64,000 nt of DNA. Origin: Aestuariimicrobium ganziense. Lineage in GTDB: Bacteria > Actinomycetota > Actinomycetes > Propionibacteriales > Propionibacteriaceae. Made by a program: the position numbers and the translations under genes. The notes below the pieces were generated by a model. The model was not told the DNA's origin. It searched no databases and was given only the letters and a program-made list of their open reading frames with translations. Below are positions 52,535 through 61,357 of this stretch, one piece after another; the first letter of the stretch is position 1; each line of letters begins with the position of its first letter. Location of the stretch: NCBI RefSeq assembly GCF_015352975.1, contig NZ_JACYIZ010000006.1, positions 105,936-169,935 on the forward strand. Reading direction: 5' to 3'.

Positions 52535-53092
52535 GTGTACGTACCCGAGTTCTTCGTCAAGCAGCGCATCACCATGTTGGTCAACCGGTACGAGGTGCTC
52601 GCACCCGGACCCGACGGCCAGCCCGGGCAGATGCTGGCCTTCGCCCAGCAGAAGCGGCTGGCCTTAAAGGAGAAGGTGACCTTCTACTCCGACGACACCC
52701 AGACCCGGCCGGTGTTCAGCTTCGCCGCCCGCCAGGTGGTCGACCTGGGCGCGCAGTACGACGTCTTCGACGAGTACGGCCAACCGATCGGCTACATCAA
52801 GAAGGTCTTCGGTGCCAGCCTGCTGCGCTCCACCTTCGAGATCGCCGGCCCCGGCTACCAGGGACGCGGCCACGAGGAGAACGAAGCGGTCGCCCTGCTG
52901 CGCCGGTTCACCGAACTGGACTTCCTACCGGTGCACTTCGCGTTCACCTCCGAGCAGGGCGAGCCGTTGATGCGGGTGCGTCGCCAGTTCTCGCTGCGCG
53001 ACAAGTACACCGTCACCGTGCCCGACCAGCGCGTCGACTTCCGGGTCGCCGCCGCCATGGGCGTGGCGCTCGACGTGCTGATGAGCCGCTGA
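52535..53092 (+). CDS. LURP-one-related / scramblase-fold protein
   Basis: A 185-residue protein with the tubby-like beta-barrel pattern of LURP-one-related proteins: RITMLVNRYEVLAPG, LALKEKVTFYSDDTQTRPVF, FDEYGQPIGYIKKVFGASLL, RSTFEIAGPGY and SLRDKYTVTVPDQRVDFRVA. These match the conserved modules that describe a lipid- or peptide-binding barrel enclosing a central helix (VAAAMGVALDVLM). Bacterial members have no assigned role. The GTG fits the leaderless promoter. It converges on the M20 gene. Confidence 0.75.
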   Translation: MYVPEFFVKQRITMLVNRYEVLAPGPDGQPGQMLAFAQQKRLALKEKVTFYSDDTQTRPVFSFAARQVVDLGAQYDVFDEYGQPIGYIKKVFGASLLRSTFEIAGPGYQGRGHEENEAVALLRRFTELDFLPVHFAFTSEQGEPLMRVRRQFSLRDKYTVTVPDQRVDFRVAAAMGVALDVLMSR

Positions 53093-53131
53093 GCCTCGTC
53101 CCTCGCCGTTTCCGTCAGGGTCGAAACAGGC

Positions 53132-54487
53132 TCAGCGGGCGAGTCGGGCCAGCAGCAGCGCCTCGGCGACGGCGGCCTTGCCGAAGTCACCCAGGTCGAG
53201 GGACTCGTCGATGCCATGGGCGCGGGAGTCGGGATCGCCGACCGCGGTGACCAGCACCGTCGCGTCCGGGAAGGCCTGCTGGAAGTCGGCCACCATCGGT
53301 ATCGAGCCACCCTGGCCGACCTGGACGGCGTCTCGTCCCCAGGCCACCTTGAAGGCGTCGGCCGCAGCGTCGGCGACATGTCCCTCGAACGGGATCAGGC
53401 CGGGCTGACCGGAGTCACCGTCGGTGACGGTCACCTTCGCACCCCACGGGGCGTGGGTCTCGAGGTGGGTGCGCAGGGCGTCCATGGCACGGTTCGCGTC
53501 GTCGCCGGGAGCCACGCGCAGGCTGACCTTGGCGCGGGCCTTCGGGGCCAGGGTGTTCGAGGCATTGGCCACCGAGGTGGCGTCGATCGCCAGCACGCTG
53601 ATCGAGGGCTGGCCCCACAGCCTGCTGACCACGCTGCCCTCGCCGATCCACTCGACGCCGTCGAGGATGCCGGTCTCGGTGCGCAGGCGGTCCTCGGGGT
53701 AGTCGAGGTCGGCGACCTCACCGTGCTGCAGGCCCTCGACCGCGACCCGTCCGGAGTCGTCATGCAGGGTGGCGAGCAGTCGGCACAGGGTGGTGAGCGC
53801 ATCAGGGACGATGCCGCCGAACTGTCCCGAGTGCAGTGCGTGGTCGAGCGTGGCGACCTCGACGACGCAGTCGGCCAGCCCGCGCAGGGTGGTGGTGAAG
53901 GCGGGCTCGCCGACGTCCCAGTTGCCGGAGTCGGCGATCACGAACACGTCGGAGCGCAGCAGATCGGCGTGGCGTTCCAGGATGGTGGCCAAGCTGGGTG
54001 AGCCGATCTCCTCCTCACCCTCGATGAACAGGGTGACTCCGACCGGCGGCTTGCCGTCGAAGGCGCGTAGCGCGGCCAGATGCACCGCGATGCCGGCCTT
54101 GTCATCGGCGGTGCCTCGTCCGAACAGGCGCCCGTCACGCTCGGTGGCCTCGAACGGTTCGCTCGTCCACAACGCCAGATCGCCGGTGGGCTGCACGTCG
54201 TGGTGGGCGTACAGGCAGACGGTGGGCTGGCCCTCGGGTGCGGGGAAGCGGGCGATGACGGCGGGCAGGCCGCCCTCGGCGACCACCTGCACGTCGGGGC
54301 AGCCGAGTTCCTTGAGCTGTTCGGCCACCCAGAGCGCGCTGGCCTGCACATCGGCGATGTGGTCGGGCATGGACGAGATCGAGGGGATCGCGCACAGGGC
54401 GATCAGGTCGTCGAGCGTGCCGGGGAGCTCCTGCTCCACTCGGGCGCGCAGGGCATCGTCGTCATGGAGGGCGTCGTCGTGGGCCAT
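53132..54487 (-). CDS. M20-family metallodipeptidase
   Basis: A 451-residue zinc peptidase that removes residues from dipeptides or short peptides. The metal site is visible: YAHHDVQP near residue 95, GRGTADDKAG near 125 with the bridging Asp, EGEEEIGS near 157 with the general base Glu and first paired Glu, and HGIDES near the C-terminus. The lid domain lies between. It follows the DapE/CNDP dipeptidase pattern. The ATG is 7 nt after TAGGGT (minus strand), again leaderless. Confidence 0.9.
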   Translation of the reverse strand: MAHDDALHDDDALRARVEQELPGTLDDLIALCAIPSISSMPDHIADVQASALWVAEQLKELGCPDVQVVAEGGLPAVIARFPAPEGQPTVCLYAHHDVQPTGDLALWTSEPFEATERDGRLFGRGTADDKAGIAVHLAALRAFDGKPPVGVTLFIEGEEEIGSPSLATILERHADLLRSDVFVIADSGNWDVGEPAFTTTLRGLADCVVEVATLDHALHSGQFGGIVPDALTTLCRLLATLHDDSGRVAVEGLQHGEVADLDYPEDRLRTETGILDGVEWIGEGSVVSRLWGQPSISVLAIDATSVANASNTLAPKARAKVSLRVAPGDDANRAMDALRTHLETHAPWGAKVTVTDGDSGQPGLIPFEGHVADAAADAFKVAWGRDAVQVGQGGSIPMVADFQQAFPDATVLVTAVGDPDSRAHGIDESLDLGDFGKAAVAEALLLARLAR

Positions 54488-54566
54488 GAAGCTGACCCTA
54501 TCGCCGGCCCGGGCGGCACGGCTGACCGTCGAAGGTCACCGGCGGGGAACTGTCACGGCGACACCG

Positions 54567-54572
54567 TACACT
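54567..54572 (+). promoter_or_regulatory. -10 hexamer TACACT for the subtilisin gene
   Basis: TACACT ends 8 nt before the GTG of the S8 protease gene. There is only a weak AGGG between them, so the mRNA may be leaderless. Confidence 0.4.
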
Positions 54573-54580
54573 CAGGGATC

Positions 54581-56440
54581 GTGAGCAGGTGGAGGCGTGC
54601 TGGACGGGCGGCGGCGGCCCTGGTCGTCGGCGCGCTCTCGATGTCGCTCGCCTCGCTGGCGCAGGCCACCCCTCCCCCGATGCCGCAGAACCCCTTTCCG
54701 GCTGAGGTGCCTGCCCACTGGAGTGGTGACGTCATCGTCAAGTTCCGCGACGGAACGCCGGCCGAGCGCACCGCCGCCGGCCGCGAGGGCGCCATCCGCG
54801 CGGCCAGCAACCGCGCCAGACTGCCCCAGGCCGCGCGCGCGAAGCGGGTGCTCGGCAACGAGGCCGCCCTGGTCAGCGGCGGTGGCAACCCCCGGTCGCT
54901 GATCGCCACACTCCAAGCCCGTTCCGACGTCGAATGGGCAGTGCCCGACACCCGCATCGTCCGGGCCACCAACGACACCTACTGGTCGTCACAGTGGAAC
55001 CTGCAGGAGGGGCTGCCCGGGTTGTCGGTGACCAGCGCGTGGCAGCGAACGTCTGGTTCTGGTGCGCGGGTGGCCGTGATCGACAGTGGCAGGACCAACC
55101 CCCCCGACCTGTCGGGACGCTGGCTGGGTGGTTACGACTTCGTCTCCGACCCGACAGCCGGCGGCGACGGCAACGGGCGCGACGGCGACGCGACCGACAC
55201 CGGTGACTACTGCAACAGCGACCCGTCCAGCTGGCACGGCACTGGGGTGGCCGGGACGATCGCCGCCCTCGCCAACAACTCCCGCGACATCGCCGGCGTC
55301 GCGCCCGCCAGCCGGGTCGTCCCGGTGCGGGTGCTGGGACGATGCGGTGGTTACGTCTCCGACCTGATCGACGCGATGCTGTGGTCGGCGGGGATCGCGG
55401 TGCCCGGCGCACCCGCCAACGCGTACCCGGCTCGGGTGCTCAACCTGTCGCTCGCCTCGGTGCAGCCGGAGGCCTGTTCGCCGGCGATGCAGGACGCGAT
55501 CAACCGAGTGCGAGGGCGCAATGCCCTGGTGGTGGTCGCGGCCGGCAACGAGTACGCGCCCGCAGCCAGCTATTCACCAGGCAACTGCCAGGGCGTGATG
55601 ACGGTCGCGGCGAGCAACCCCTCGGCCCAGCGGTCCAGCTTCTCCAACTACGGCGGGCCCGTCAGGGTGGCAGCCCCCGGCGGCGAGACCAATGCGCCGG
55701 TGCCCTCGCTCGGGCTGGATGCCGCCACCACGAACAACGGCGCCTACACCACCGTCGGCGTCCTGGGTACCAGCATCGCCGCACCGCACGTCTCCGGGGT
55801 GGCGGCGCTGCTGCTGGCGGCCCATCCGTCGCTGACGCTGGCCCAACTCGAGACGCTGCTCACCCGCACCGCCGAAGGTGCTGACACTTGTAGTGGGTGC
55901 GGTGCGGGCATCGTCGACGCCAATCTGGCCCTGTCGTGGCTGCCGACGGTGAGCTCGCTCGGGTTCGCGCACACCGGCCTGCCCGGCGGCGAGATGGTGC
56001 TGCTCGGTGCAGGGCTGGCCAGGGTCACCTCGGTGACCATTGGCAGCCTCGACGCGCCGATCGTCGGCAGGAGCGGCGACAACCGCCTGGTCGTGCGCGC
56101 CCCCGCCCACCTGGCTCCGGGCCGCTACCCGGTGAAGGTGTCCAACGGCATGGTGACGACCACCGGCCGGGTCGACGTCGGCTATGTCGACCTGCCGCGC
56201 GTGGTGTCGCTGCCGACCACGACCGCCGCAGCCAGGGCGGTGATCCAGGTGACCGGACGCGGTTTCCTGCCCGGTGCGACGGTCGACCTGTCGGGCACCC
56301 CGGCCGAGGTCACGACGGTCTCGCCGGAGAGCCTGTGGTTCGTCGTCCCGGCCGGTGTGAAGGGACGAGTCGTCGTCCGGGTGACCACCAGCCAGGGGAC
56401 GAGTTCTGCCTCGAAGGGCTCCATCCTCACCGTGAGCTGA
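54581..56440 (+). CDS. Secreted subtilisin-like serine protease with C-terminal IPT/TIG-like domains
   Basis: A 619-residue exported S8 peptidase. The signal peptide ends near residue 27 (SLAQATP). An inhibitor-like propeptide (GDVIVKFRDGTPAERTAA) follows. The catalytic triad is Asp167 in VAVIDSG, His218 in WHGTGVAGT and Ser397 in LGTSIAAPHVSG, with Asn in VAAGNEY as oxyanion hole (positions approximate). Residues about 450-619 make two IPT/TIG-like beta domains (GGEMVLLGAGLARVTSVTIG; VIQVTGRGFLPGATVDLSG). Probably degrades external protein. Confidence 0.9.
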   Translation: MSRWRRAGRAAAALVVGALSMSLASLAQATPPPMPQNPFPAEVPAHWSGDVIVKFRDGTPAERTAAGREGAIRAASNRARLPQAARAKRVLGNEAALVSGGGNPRSLIATLQARSDVEWAVPDTRIVRATNDTYWSSQWNLQEGLPGLSVTSAWQRTSGSGARVAVIDSGRTNPPDLSGRWLGGYDFVSDPTAGGDGNGRDGDATDTGDYCNSDPSSWHGTGVAGTIAALANNSRDIAGVAPASRVVPVRVLGRCGGYVSDLIDAMLWSAGIAVPGAPANAYPARVLNLSLASVQPEACSPAMQDAINRVRGRNALVVVAAGNEYAPAASYSPGNCQGVMTVAASNPSAQRSSFSNYGGPVRVAAPGGETNAPVPSLGLDAATTNNGAYTTVGVLGTSIAAPHVSGVAALLLAAHPSLTLAQLETLLTRTAEGADTCSGCGAGIVDANLALSWLPTVSSLGFAHTGLPGGEMVLLGAGLARVTSVTIGSLDAPIVGRSGDNRLVVRAPAHLAPGRYPVKVSNGMVTTTGRVDVGYVDLPRVVSLPTTTAAARAVIQVTGRGFLPGATVDLSGTPAEVTTVSPESLWFVVPAGVKGRVVVRVTTSQGTSSASKGSILTVS

Positions 56441-56463
56441 CCCGCTCTGGCACGATCAGGGGG

Positions 56464-57918
56464 GTGAGAACCCGCCCCCGATGGATCGTCCTCGTCCTCG
56501 CCCTGGCACTGTCGTTGCTGGCGTCAGCGTGCCGTCAGGATGCCGGGCAGCCCACTCCGAGCCCGACGTCCGCTGCCTCGACGACCCCCCTGAGCCCCGT
56601 CGGGCCGGCGATGCCGGTGGGGGTGCAGATGTTCCAGTGGAACTGGCGCTCGATCGCCGCGGAATGCCCGCAGTTGGCGCGCGACGGCTACTCGTTCCTG
56701 CAGACCTCGCCGCCCCAGGAGTCGATTGCCGGCGATCCGTGGTGGATCGTCTACCAGCCGGTCTCGTACAAGCTGGAGTCGACGCTGGGCACCCGCGAGG
56801 AGTTCGCCGCCATGGTGAAGGCCTGCCAAGAGGTCGGTGTCGAGGTGTTCGCCGACGTGGTGATCAACCACATGACCGGTCAGGACACAGGCGGTACCGG
56901 CACGGCCGGGTCGAAGTTCGAGCACTACCGCTACCCGGGCATCTACGAGCCAGCTGACTTTCACCAGTGCGGGCTGACCGAGGGCAACGAGATCGTCGAC
57001 TACTCCAACCAGGCGCAGGTGCAGACCTGTGAGCTGCTTAACCTGTCCGATCTCAACACCTCGTCCGACAAGGTGCGTCGCACGATCGCGGCCTACTTGG
57101 ACGACCTGATGTCGCTGGGGGTGGTCGGTTTCCGGGTCGACGCGGCCAAGCACATCAGTGCTGAAGACCTGGCCGCGATCATCGACCTGGTGAAGGTGGA
57201 GCCGAAGCTGATCCTCGAGGTGATCCGCGGAGCCGACAACGAGCCAGTGCAGCCCGAGCAGTACGTCAACATCGGCCCGTCGCAGGAGTTCGGCATCTCG
57301 CGCGAGCTGATGAACATCTTCGGCAACTACAGCTTCGACTCGGTCAACACCTTCGGCATCGGGTCGTGGCTGCCCAGCAAGAGTGCGATCAGCTTCGTCG
57401 ACAACCACGACACCGAGCGCAACGGCGAGTCGCTGTCGATCGCCAACCCCGGCCCCTACCGGCTGGCGCAGGCCTTCCTGCTGGGCTACGGCTACGGCAC
57501 GCCCGTGCTCTACACGGGCTATGAGTTCAACTTCGTCACCGACGCCGGCCCTCCGCGCGGTGACGGGTCACGGGTGCAGGACGCCAAGTGCGGCACCCCG
57601 CCGTGGACCTGCAACCACCGCTCCCCCGCCAATGTCGGCATGATCCAGTTCCACAAGGCGGTCGGTGACGCACCGGTGACGACGATGGCCGAGGGCAACC
57701 TGGTCGGCATCCAGCGCGGAGGCCACGGCTTCGTCGCGATCAACGCCGGCGAGGGCGCGACGGCCGTGCCGTGGGAGACCGGCATGGCCCCGGGGTCCTA
57801 CTGCAACCTGGCGGTGCCCGGCTGCACCGAGAAGGTGAGCGTGGGCGACGACGGCAAGATCACCAGCGAGGTGCCCGGCGACACCGTGGTCGCCATCGCC
57901 GCCACACACAAGGGCTGA
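56464..57918 (+). CDS. GH13 alpha-amylase, lipoprotein
   Basis: A 484-residue starch-degrading enzyme. The N-terminal signal ends in a lipobox, LLASAC, so the protein should be lipid-anchored outside the membrane. Catalytic sites are GVVGFRVDAAKHI (nucleophile Asp near 223), LILEVI (acid/base Glu near 252) and FVDNHDTER (Asp near 314). The opening MFQWNWRSIAAEC and DVVINHMTG match Streptomyces/animal-type amylases. A beta-sandwich domain C closes the protein. It follows the protease gene after 23 nt with a GGGGG ribosome site. Confidence 0.92.
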   Translation: MRTRPRWIVLVLALALSLLASACRQDAGQPTPSPTSAASTTPLSPVGPAMPVGVQMFQWNWRSIAAECPQLARDGYSFLQTSPPQESIAGDPWWIVYQPVSYKLESTLGTREEFAAMVKACQEVGVEVFADVVINHMTGQDTGGTGTAGSKFEHYRYPGIYEPADFHQCGLTEGNEIVDYSNQAQVQTCELLNLSDLNTSSDKVRRTIAAYLDDLMSLGVVGFRVDAAKHISAEDLAAIIDLVKVEPKLILEVIRGADNEPVQPEQYVNIGPSQEFGISRELMNIFGNYSFDSVNTFGIGSWLPSKSAISFVDNHDTERNGESLSIANPGPYRLAQAFLLGYGYGTPVLYTGYEFNFVTDAGPPRGDGSRVQDAKCGTPPWTCNHRSPANVGMIQFHKAVGDAPVTTMAEGNLVGIQRGGHGFVAINAGEGATAVPWETGMAPGSYCNLAVPGCTEKVSVGDDGKITSEVPGDTVVAIAATHKG

Positions 57919-57920
57919 CC

Positions 57921-58664
57921 TCACCGGCCGGGCGACGGCTCGAAGGCGGGCTCGCCCTCGGGGTGGCGCCCGAGTTCGCGGTCGCCGGCAACTCGTTCGT
58001 CGAGTTCGTCGACTTCGTCGAGTTCGTCCGCCTCGTCCACTCCCTCGAGCCACTCACTCAGGGTGGGCGTCGGCCCCTCGCTCCGACTCAGGGCGATCGA
58101 TCGAAGCCTCGTGCGCTCGCGAACCTGTTCGCGCCACTCGTTGCGCTGGGCCATGACTTGTTGACTGGTCGGGTGCTGCGTGGCGAGTGCCCGCTCAGCG
58201 GAGGCTCCCAGTGCGAGCTGCTCCGCGAGCGACCGAGCACCACGACGTCGCCGGCCCACAGACGCCGCCACCGGCCGGTAGTTGAAGCCCCCTTGCCCCG
58301 AGGGGTTGGCCCACGGCGAGGCGGCCACCACGTCGAGGTGGGCAGGGAATCGGCGGCCGACGCTGTCGCGCACCGAGTCGGGCGTGCCCATGGGTTCTGC
58401 TCGGACCTCGGCCACATCGATGACATCCATCCGAAGCCCAGCCAGGTCGAGGATCCGCGCGTACATCGAGAGTGAGGGCTCGCGGTCGCCGCTCTCCCAC
58501 CGGCCAACGGTGCCGGGCGCCACCCCGAGCAGGCCAGCCAGCCCTCGTTGGCTGACTCTGAGGATGCGCCTCACCCGTCGGATCAGCCCAGGCACGTCGA
58601 GGCCGGTCGAATGCGCACCGCTACGCCACCCGCCGCGGTGGCTCGATCGATCTGTTGTCTGCAC
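57921..58664 (-). CDS. Helix-turn-helix (XRE-family) protein
   Basis: A 247-residue protein. The HTH at residues 25-80 reads RRVRRILRVSQRGLAGLLGV, APGTVGRWESGDREPSLSMY and ARILDLAGLRM, a typical XRE domain. Beyond residue 90 nothing is recognisable: a basic stretch, then a low-complexity acidic run VDEADELDEVDELDER made of a 9-12 bp tandem DNA repeat (about 57990-58050). Targets are unknown. It converges on the amylase gene with a gap of two bases. The GTG has GGGGGGA upstream. Confidence 0.75.
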   Translation of the reverse strand: MQTTDRSSHRGGWRSGAHSTGLDVPGLIRRVRRILRVSQRGLAGLLGVAPGTVGRWESGDREPSLSMYARILDLAGLRMDVIDVAEVRAEPMGTPDSVRDSVGRRFPAHLDVVAASPWANPSGQGGFNYRPVAASVGRRRRGARSLAEQLALGASAERALATQHPTSQQVMAQRNEWREQVRERTRLRSIALSRSEGPTPTLSEWLEGVDEADELDEVDELDERVAGDRELGRHPEGEPAFEPSPGR

Positions 58665-58964
58665 TTGTCCGTCCCCCCACTCGCCCCACGTAGGTTGCCT
58701 GAAGATCTCGACACGACAGTCGCAGGCAGCACTGACACTTCTGTTCCATGGGCCGGCGCAGACCCGCCTGGCGCCTCTCTCACCGGGCGCTTCTGGGACG
58801 AGTGCCTACTCCAGACCGTGGGGAGTGCTTCCGTTGCGGAGGCACTCCCCACGGAATGGAGTCCACCCAGTCCACCGCGCCCACGAGCCGCCCGGCGGAA
58901 GCCGAGGGGCTGCCGAGGCTGCCGGGGCACGGGCGTGAGCCCGACGCGGACGGCTTGGCGGTCG
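58665..58964. other. Intergenic region between purL and the HTH gene, with a strong hairpin
   Basis: No convincing gene was found. Besides the palindrome, open frames here are short and lack coding character. The hairpin lies about 110 nt beyond the purL stop (minus strand) and 150 nt before the HTH start, so it could end purL transcripts. TACGTG near 58685 (minus strand) may be the -10 of the HTH gene. Confidence 0.4.
58816..58854. repeat. Near-perfect palindrome (copy B of the sdhB element)
   Basis: Arms CCGTGGGGAGTGCTTCCG and CGGAGGCACTCCCCACGG (18 nt, one G-T mismatch) around loop TTG. The inner 31 nt match the element inside sdhB at 28 positions. Confidence 0.75.
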
Positions 58965-61229
58965 TCAGGCGTTCATGGCGGCGGGGATGGGGGCGGTCCA
59001 AGCCTCGCGCAATTCGTGCAGCGAGACGCTGAACAACCCCTCCACCTTCAACACCGGCTCGGCCGTCACCTCGCCCAGACGCACGACCGGAACCTTGCGC
59101 TCGCCGCACAGCCGCTCGAACTGGTGCAGGTTGTCCACCGGCACCGAGGCCAGAACGCGGCCGGCTGACTCGCTGAACAGGTGCATGGTGTTGCAGCCGT
59201 CGGGCAGCGTTACCGAGGCGCCGAGGTTGCGGCGCAGGCACGACTCGACCAGCGCCTGGGCCAGACCGCCGTCGGCGAGGTCGTGGGCCGAAGTCAGCAC
59301 CTGCTCCTTGCTGGCGGCGATCATCACCTTGGCCAGAGCCTTCTCGGCGGCGAAGTCGACCTTGGGCGGGTTGCCGCCGAGGTGGCCATCGTGGACGACG
59401 TCGGCCCAGATCGAGCCGGACAACTCGTCCCTGGTGGTGCCGAGCAGGACGACCACGTCGCCAGGGTTGGCGAACCCGATCGGGGTGCGCCTGTCGACGT
59501 CGTCGATCACGCCGAGCATGCCGACGGTGGGCGTGGGCAGGATCGCCACGTTGCCGGTCTGGTTGTAGAAGCTGACGTTGCCGCCGGTGACCGGGGTGCC
59601 CAGCACCTGGCAGCCGTCGACCAGACCCTTGATCGACTCGACGAACTGCCACATCACCTCGGGGTCCTCGGGAGAGCCGAAGTTGAGGCAGTCGGTGATC
59701 GCCACCGGTTCCGCACCCGAGGTGGCCACGTTGCGGTAGCTCTCGGCGAGCGCCAACTGGGCACCCAGATACGGGTCGAGGTAGCAGAACCGGCCGTTGC
59801 AGTCGGTGGCCAGCGCGATGCCCAGGCCGGACTCCTCGTCGATGCGGAGCATCCCCGAGTCCTCGGGCTGAGCGAGCACGGTGTTGCCGCGGACGTAGCG
59901 GTCGTACTGGTCGGTCACCCACGACTTGTCGCACAGGTTGGGCGAACCCACCATCGCCAGCAGTTGGCGCCGCAGTTCGTCGCCGGACTGGGCCCGCGAC
60001 AGTGCCTCGGCCGGATCGCCGTTGACGTCGTCGATCCAGTCCGGACGAGAGATCGGCCGCTCGTAGACCGGTCCGTCGTGCGCCACGGTGCGGGGGTCGA
60101 CGTCGACGATCGTCTCGCCGTGCCAGTCGATGATCAGCCGGTCGCCCTCGATCACCTCGCCGACCACCGTGGCCAGCACGTCCCACTTGGCACAGATCTC
60201 GAGGAAGCTGTCGACGTTGGCCGGCTCGACCACCGCCATCATCCGCTCCTGTGACTCGCTCATCAGGATCTCCTCGGGCGCCAGCGAGGGATCGCGCAGT
60301 TCCACGAGGTCGAGGTCGACGTGCATGCCGCCGTCACCAGCACTGGCCAGCTCTGAGGTGGCGCACGAGATGCCGGCCGCCCCGAAGTCCTGGATGCCGC
60401 TGATCAGGTTCTCGCCGAACAGTTCGAGGGTGCACTCGATCAGCAGCTTCTCCATGAACGGGTCGCCGACCTGCACGCTGGGGCGCTTCTTGGGCTTGCC
60501 GCCGTCGTCCTCGAACGTCTCCGAGGCGAGGATCGAGGCGCCGCCGATGCCGTCACCACCGGTGGCCGCGCCGTACATGATCACCTTGTTGCCCACACCC
60601 GAGGCGTGCGCGGTGTGCAGGTCGTCGTGGCGCAGCAGCCCCACGCACAGGGCGTTGACCAGCGGGTTGCCCAGGTAGGTCTGGTCGAAGACCACCTCGC
60701 CACCGATGTTGGGCAGGCCCAGGCAGTTGCCGTAACCGCCGACGCCGGCGACCACACCGGGCAGCACCCGAGCGGTGTCAGGGGCGTCCAGCGGGCCGAA
60801 GCGCAGCGGGTCCATCACACCGATCGGACGAGCACCCATCGCCAGGATGTCGCGGACGATGCCGCCGACCCCGGTGGCCGCGCCCTGGTAGGGCTCGACG
60901 TAGGACGGGTGGTTGTGCGACTCGGCCTTGAAGGTGACTGCGTAGCCCTGACCGATGTCGACCACACCGGCGTTCTCACCGATGCCGGCCAGCAAAGGAC
61001 CGCGCGGGGTCTCCTGCTTGAGCACCGAGAACCGCTTCAGATGCACCTTGCTCGACTTGTAGGAGCAGTGCTCCGACCACATCACCGAGTACATCGCCAG
61101 CTCGGCGCCGGTGGGACGACGACCCAGGATCTCGCGGATCCTCGCGTACTCGTCGGCCTTCAGGCCCAGTTCGGCCCACGGCTGCTCGACGTCTGGAGTG
61201 TTCTGCGCATGCTCGACAGTGTCTGCCAC
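58965..61229 (-). CDS. purL: Phosphoribosylformylglycinamidine synthase II
   Basis: The large synthetase subunit of FGAM synthase, used with separate PurQ and PurS, as the 754-residue Bacillus/actinobacterial type. Motifs include [15 protein letters not shown] near residue 50, [10 protein letters not shown] near 100, the glycine-rich [15 protein letters not shown] near 125, [20 protein letters not shown] near 290, [15 protein letters not shown] near 540 and [17 protein letters not shown] near 650. The GTG was chosen because the -10 TAGATT ends 7 nt before it; the TTG three codons earlier overlaps that hexamer. Confidence 0.95.
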   Translation of the reverse strand: MADTVEHAQNTPDVEQPWAELGLKADEYARIREILGRRPTGAELAMYSVMWSEHCSYKSSKVHLKRFSVLKQETPRGPLLAGIGENAGVVDIGQGYAVTFKAESHNHPSYVEPYQGAATGVGGIVRDILAMGARPIGVMDPLRFGPLDAPDTARVLPGVVAGVGGYGNCLGLPNIGGEVVFDQTYLGNPLVNALCVGLLRHDDLHTAHASGVGNKVIMYGAATGGDGIGGASILASETFEDDGGKPKKRPSVQVGDPFMEKLLIECTLELFGENLISGIQDFGAAGISCATSELASAGDGGMHVDLDLVELRDPSLAPEEILMSESQERMMAVVEPANVDSFLEICAKWDVLATVVGEVIEGDRLIIDWHGETIVDVDPRTVAHDGPVYERPISRPDWIDDVNGDPAEALSRAQSGDELRRQLLAMVGSPNLCDKSWVTDQYDRYVRGNTVLAQPEDSGMLRIDEESGLGIALATDCNGRFCYLDPYLGAQLALAESYRNVATSGAEPVAITDCLNFGSPEDPEVMWQFVESIKGLVDGCQVLGTPVTGGNVSFYNQTGNVAILPTPTVGMLGVIDDVDRRTPIGFANPGDVVVLLGTTRDELSGSIWADVVHDGHLGGNPPKVDFAAEKALAKVMIAASKEQVLTSAHDLADGGLAQALVESCLRRNLGASVTLPDGCNTMHLFSESAGRVLASVPVDNLHQFERLCGERKVPVVRLGEVTAEPVLKVEGLFSVSLHELREAWTAPIPAAMNA

Positions 61230-61236
61230 GGCGACC

Positions 61237-61242
61237 AATCTA
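61237..61242 (-). promoter_or_regulatory. -10 hexamer TAGATT for leaderless purL
   Basis: On the minus strand TAGATT is followed by 7 nt and then the GTG start codon. No ribosome site is present, and the arrangement fixes the purL start. Confidence 0.5.
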
Positions 61243-61303
61243 GCCGCAACCGGTGGAAGGGCGAACGGGCGACCGGTGGGGGTGGTCAGCCGACGACCAG
61301 CAG

Positions 61304-61343
61304 GGTCTCGACACGTTCGCTCGTCCCTCGCGAACCACTCGAC
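61304..61343. repeat. 41-nt dispersed repeat, inverted copy between purL and pepN
   Basis: Runs from GGTCTCGACACGTTCG to GAACCACTCGACC. In reverse complement it aligns with the two copies in the menD/TM0106 gap, sharing GTCGAGT, GAGG-x-ACGAG and CGTGTCGAGA at the same spacing; the ends are inverted relative to each other. Confidence 0.65.
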
Positions 61344-61357
61344 CCACGTGGACGGAG

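Noticed and set aside
57985..58055. Tandem GTCGTCGAGTTC-like repeat as a regulatory iteron
   Set aside because: It lies inside the C-terminal coding part of the HTH gene and encodes an acidic Asp/Glu/Leu run, so low-complexity coding explains it.
61236..61238. TTG as purL start
   Set aside because: It overlaps the TAGATT -10 hexamer; the GTG three codons downstream has the right 7-nt spacing.
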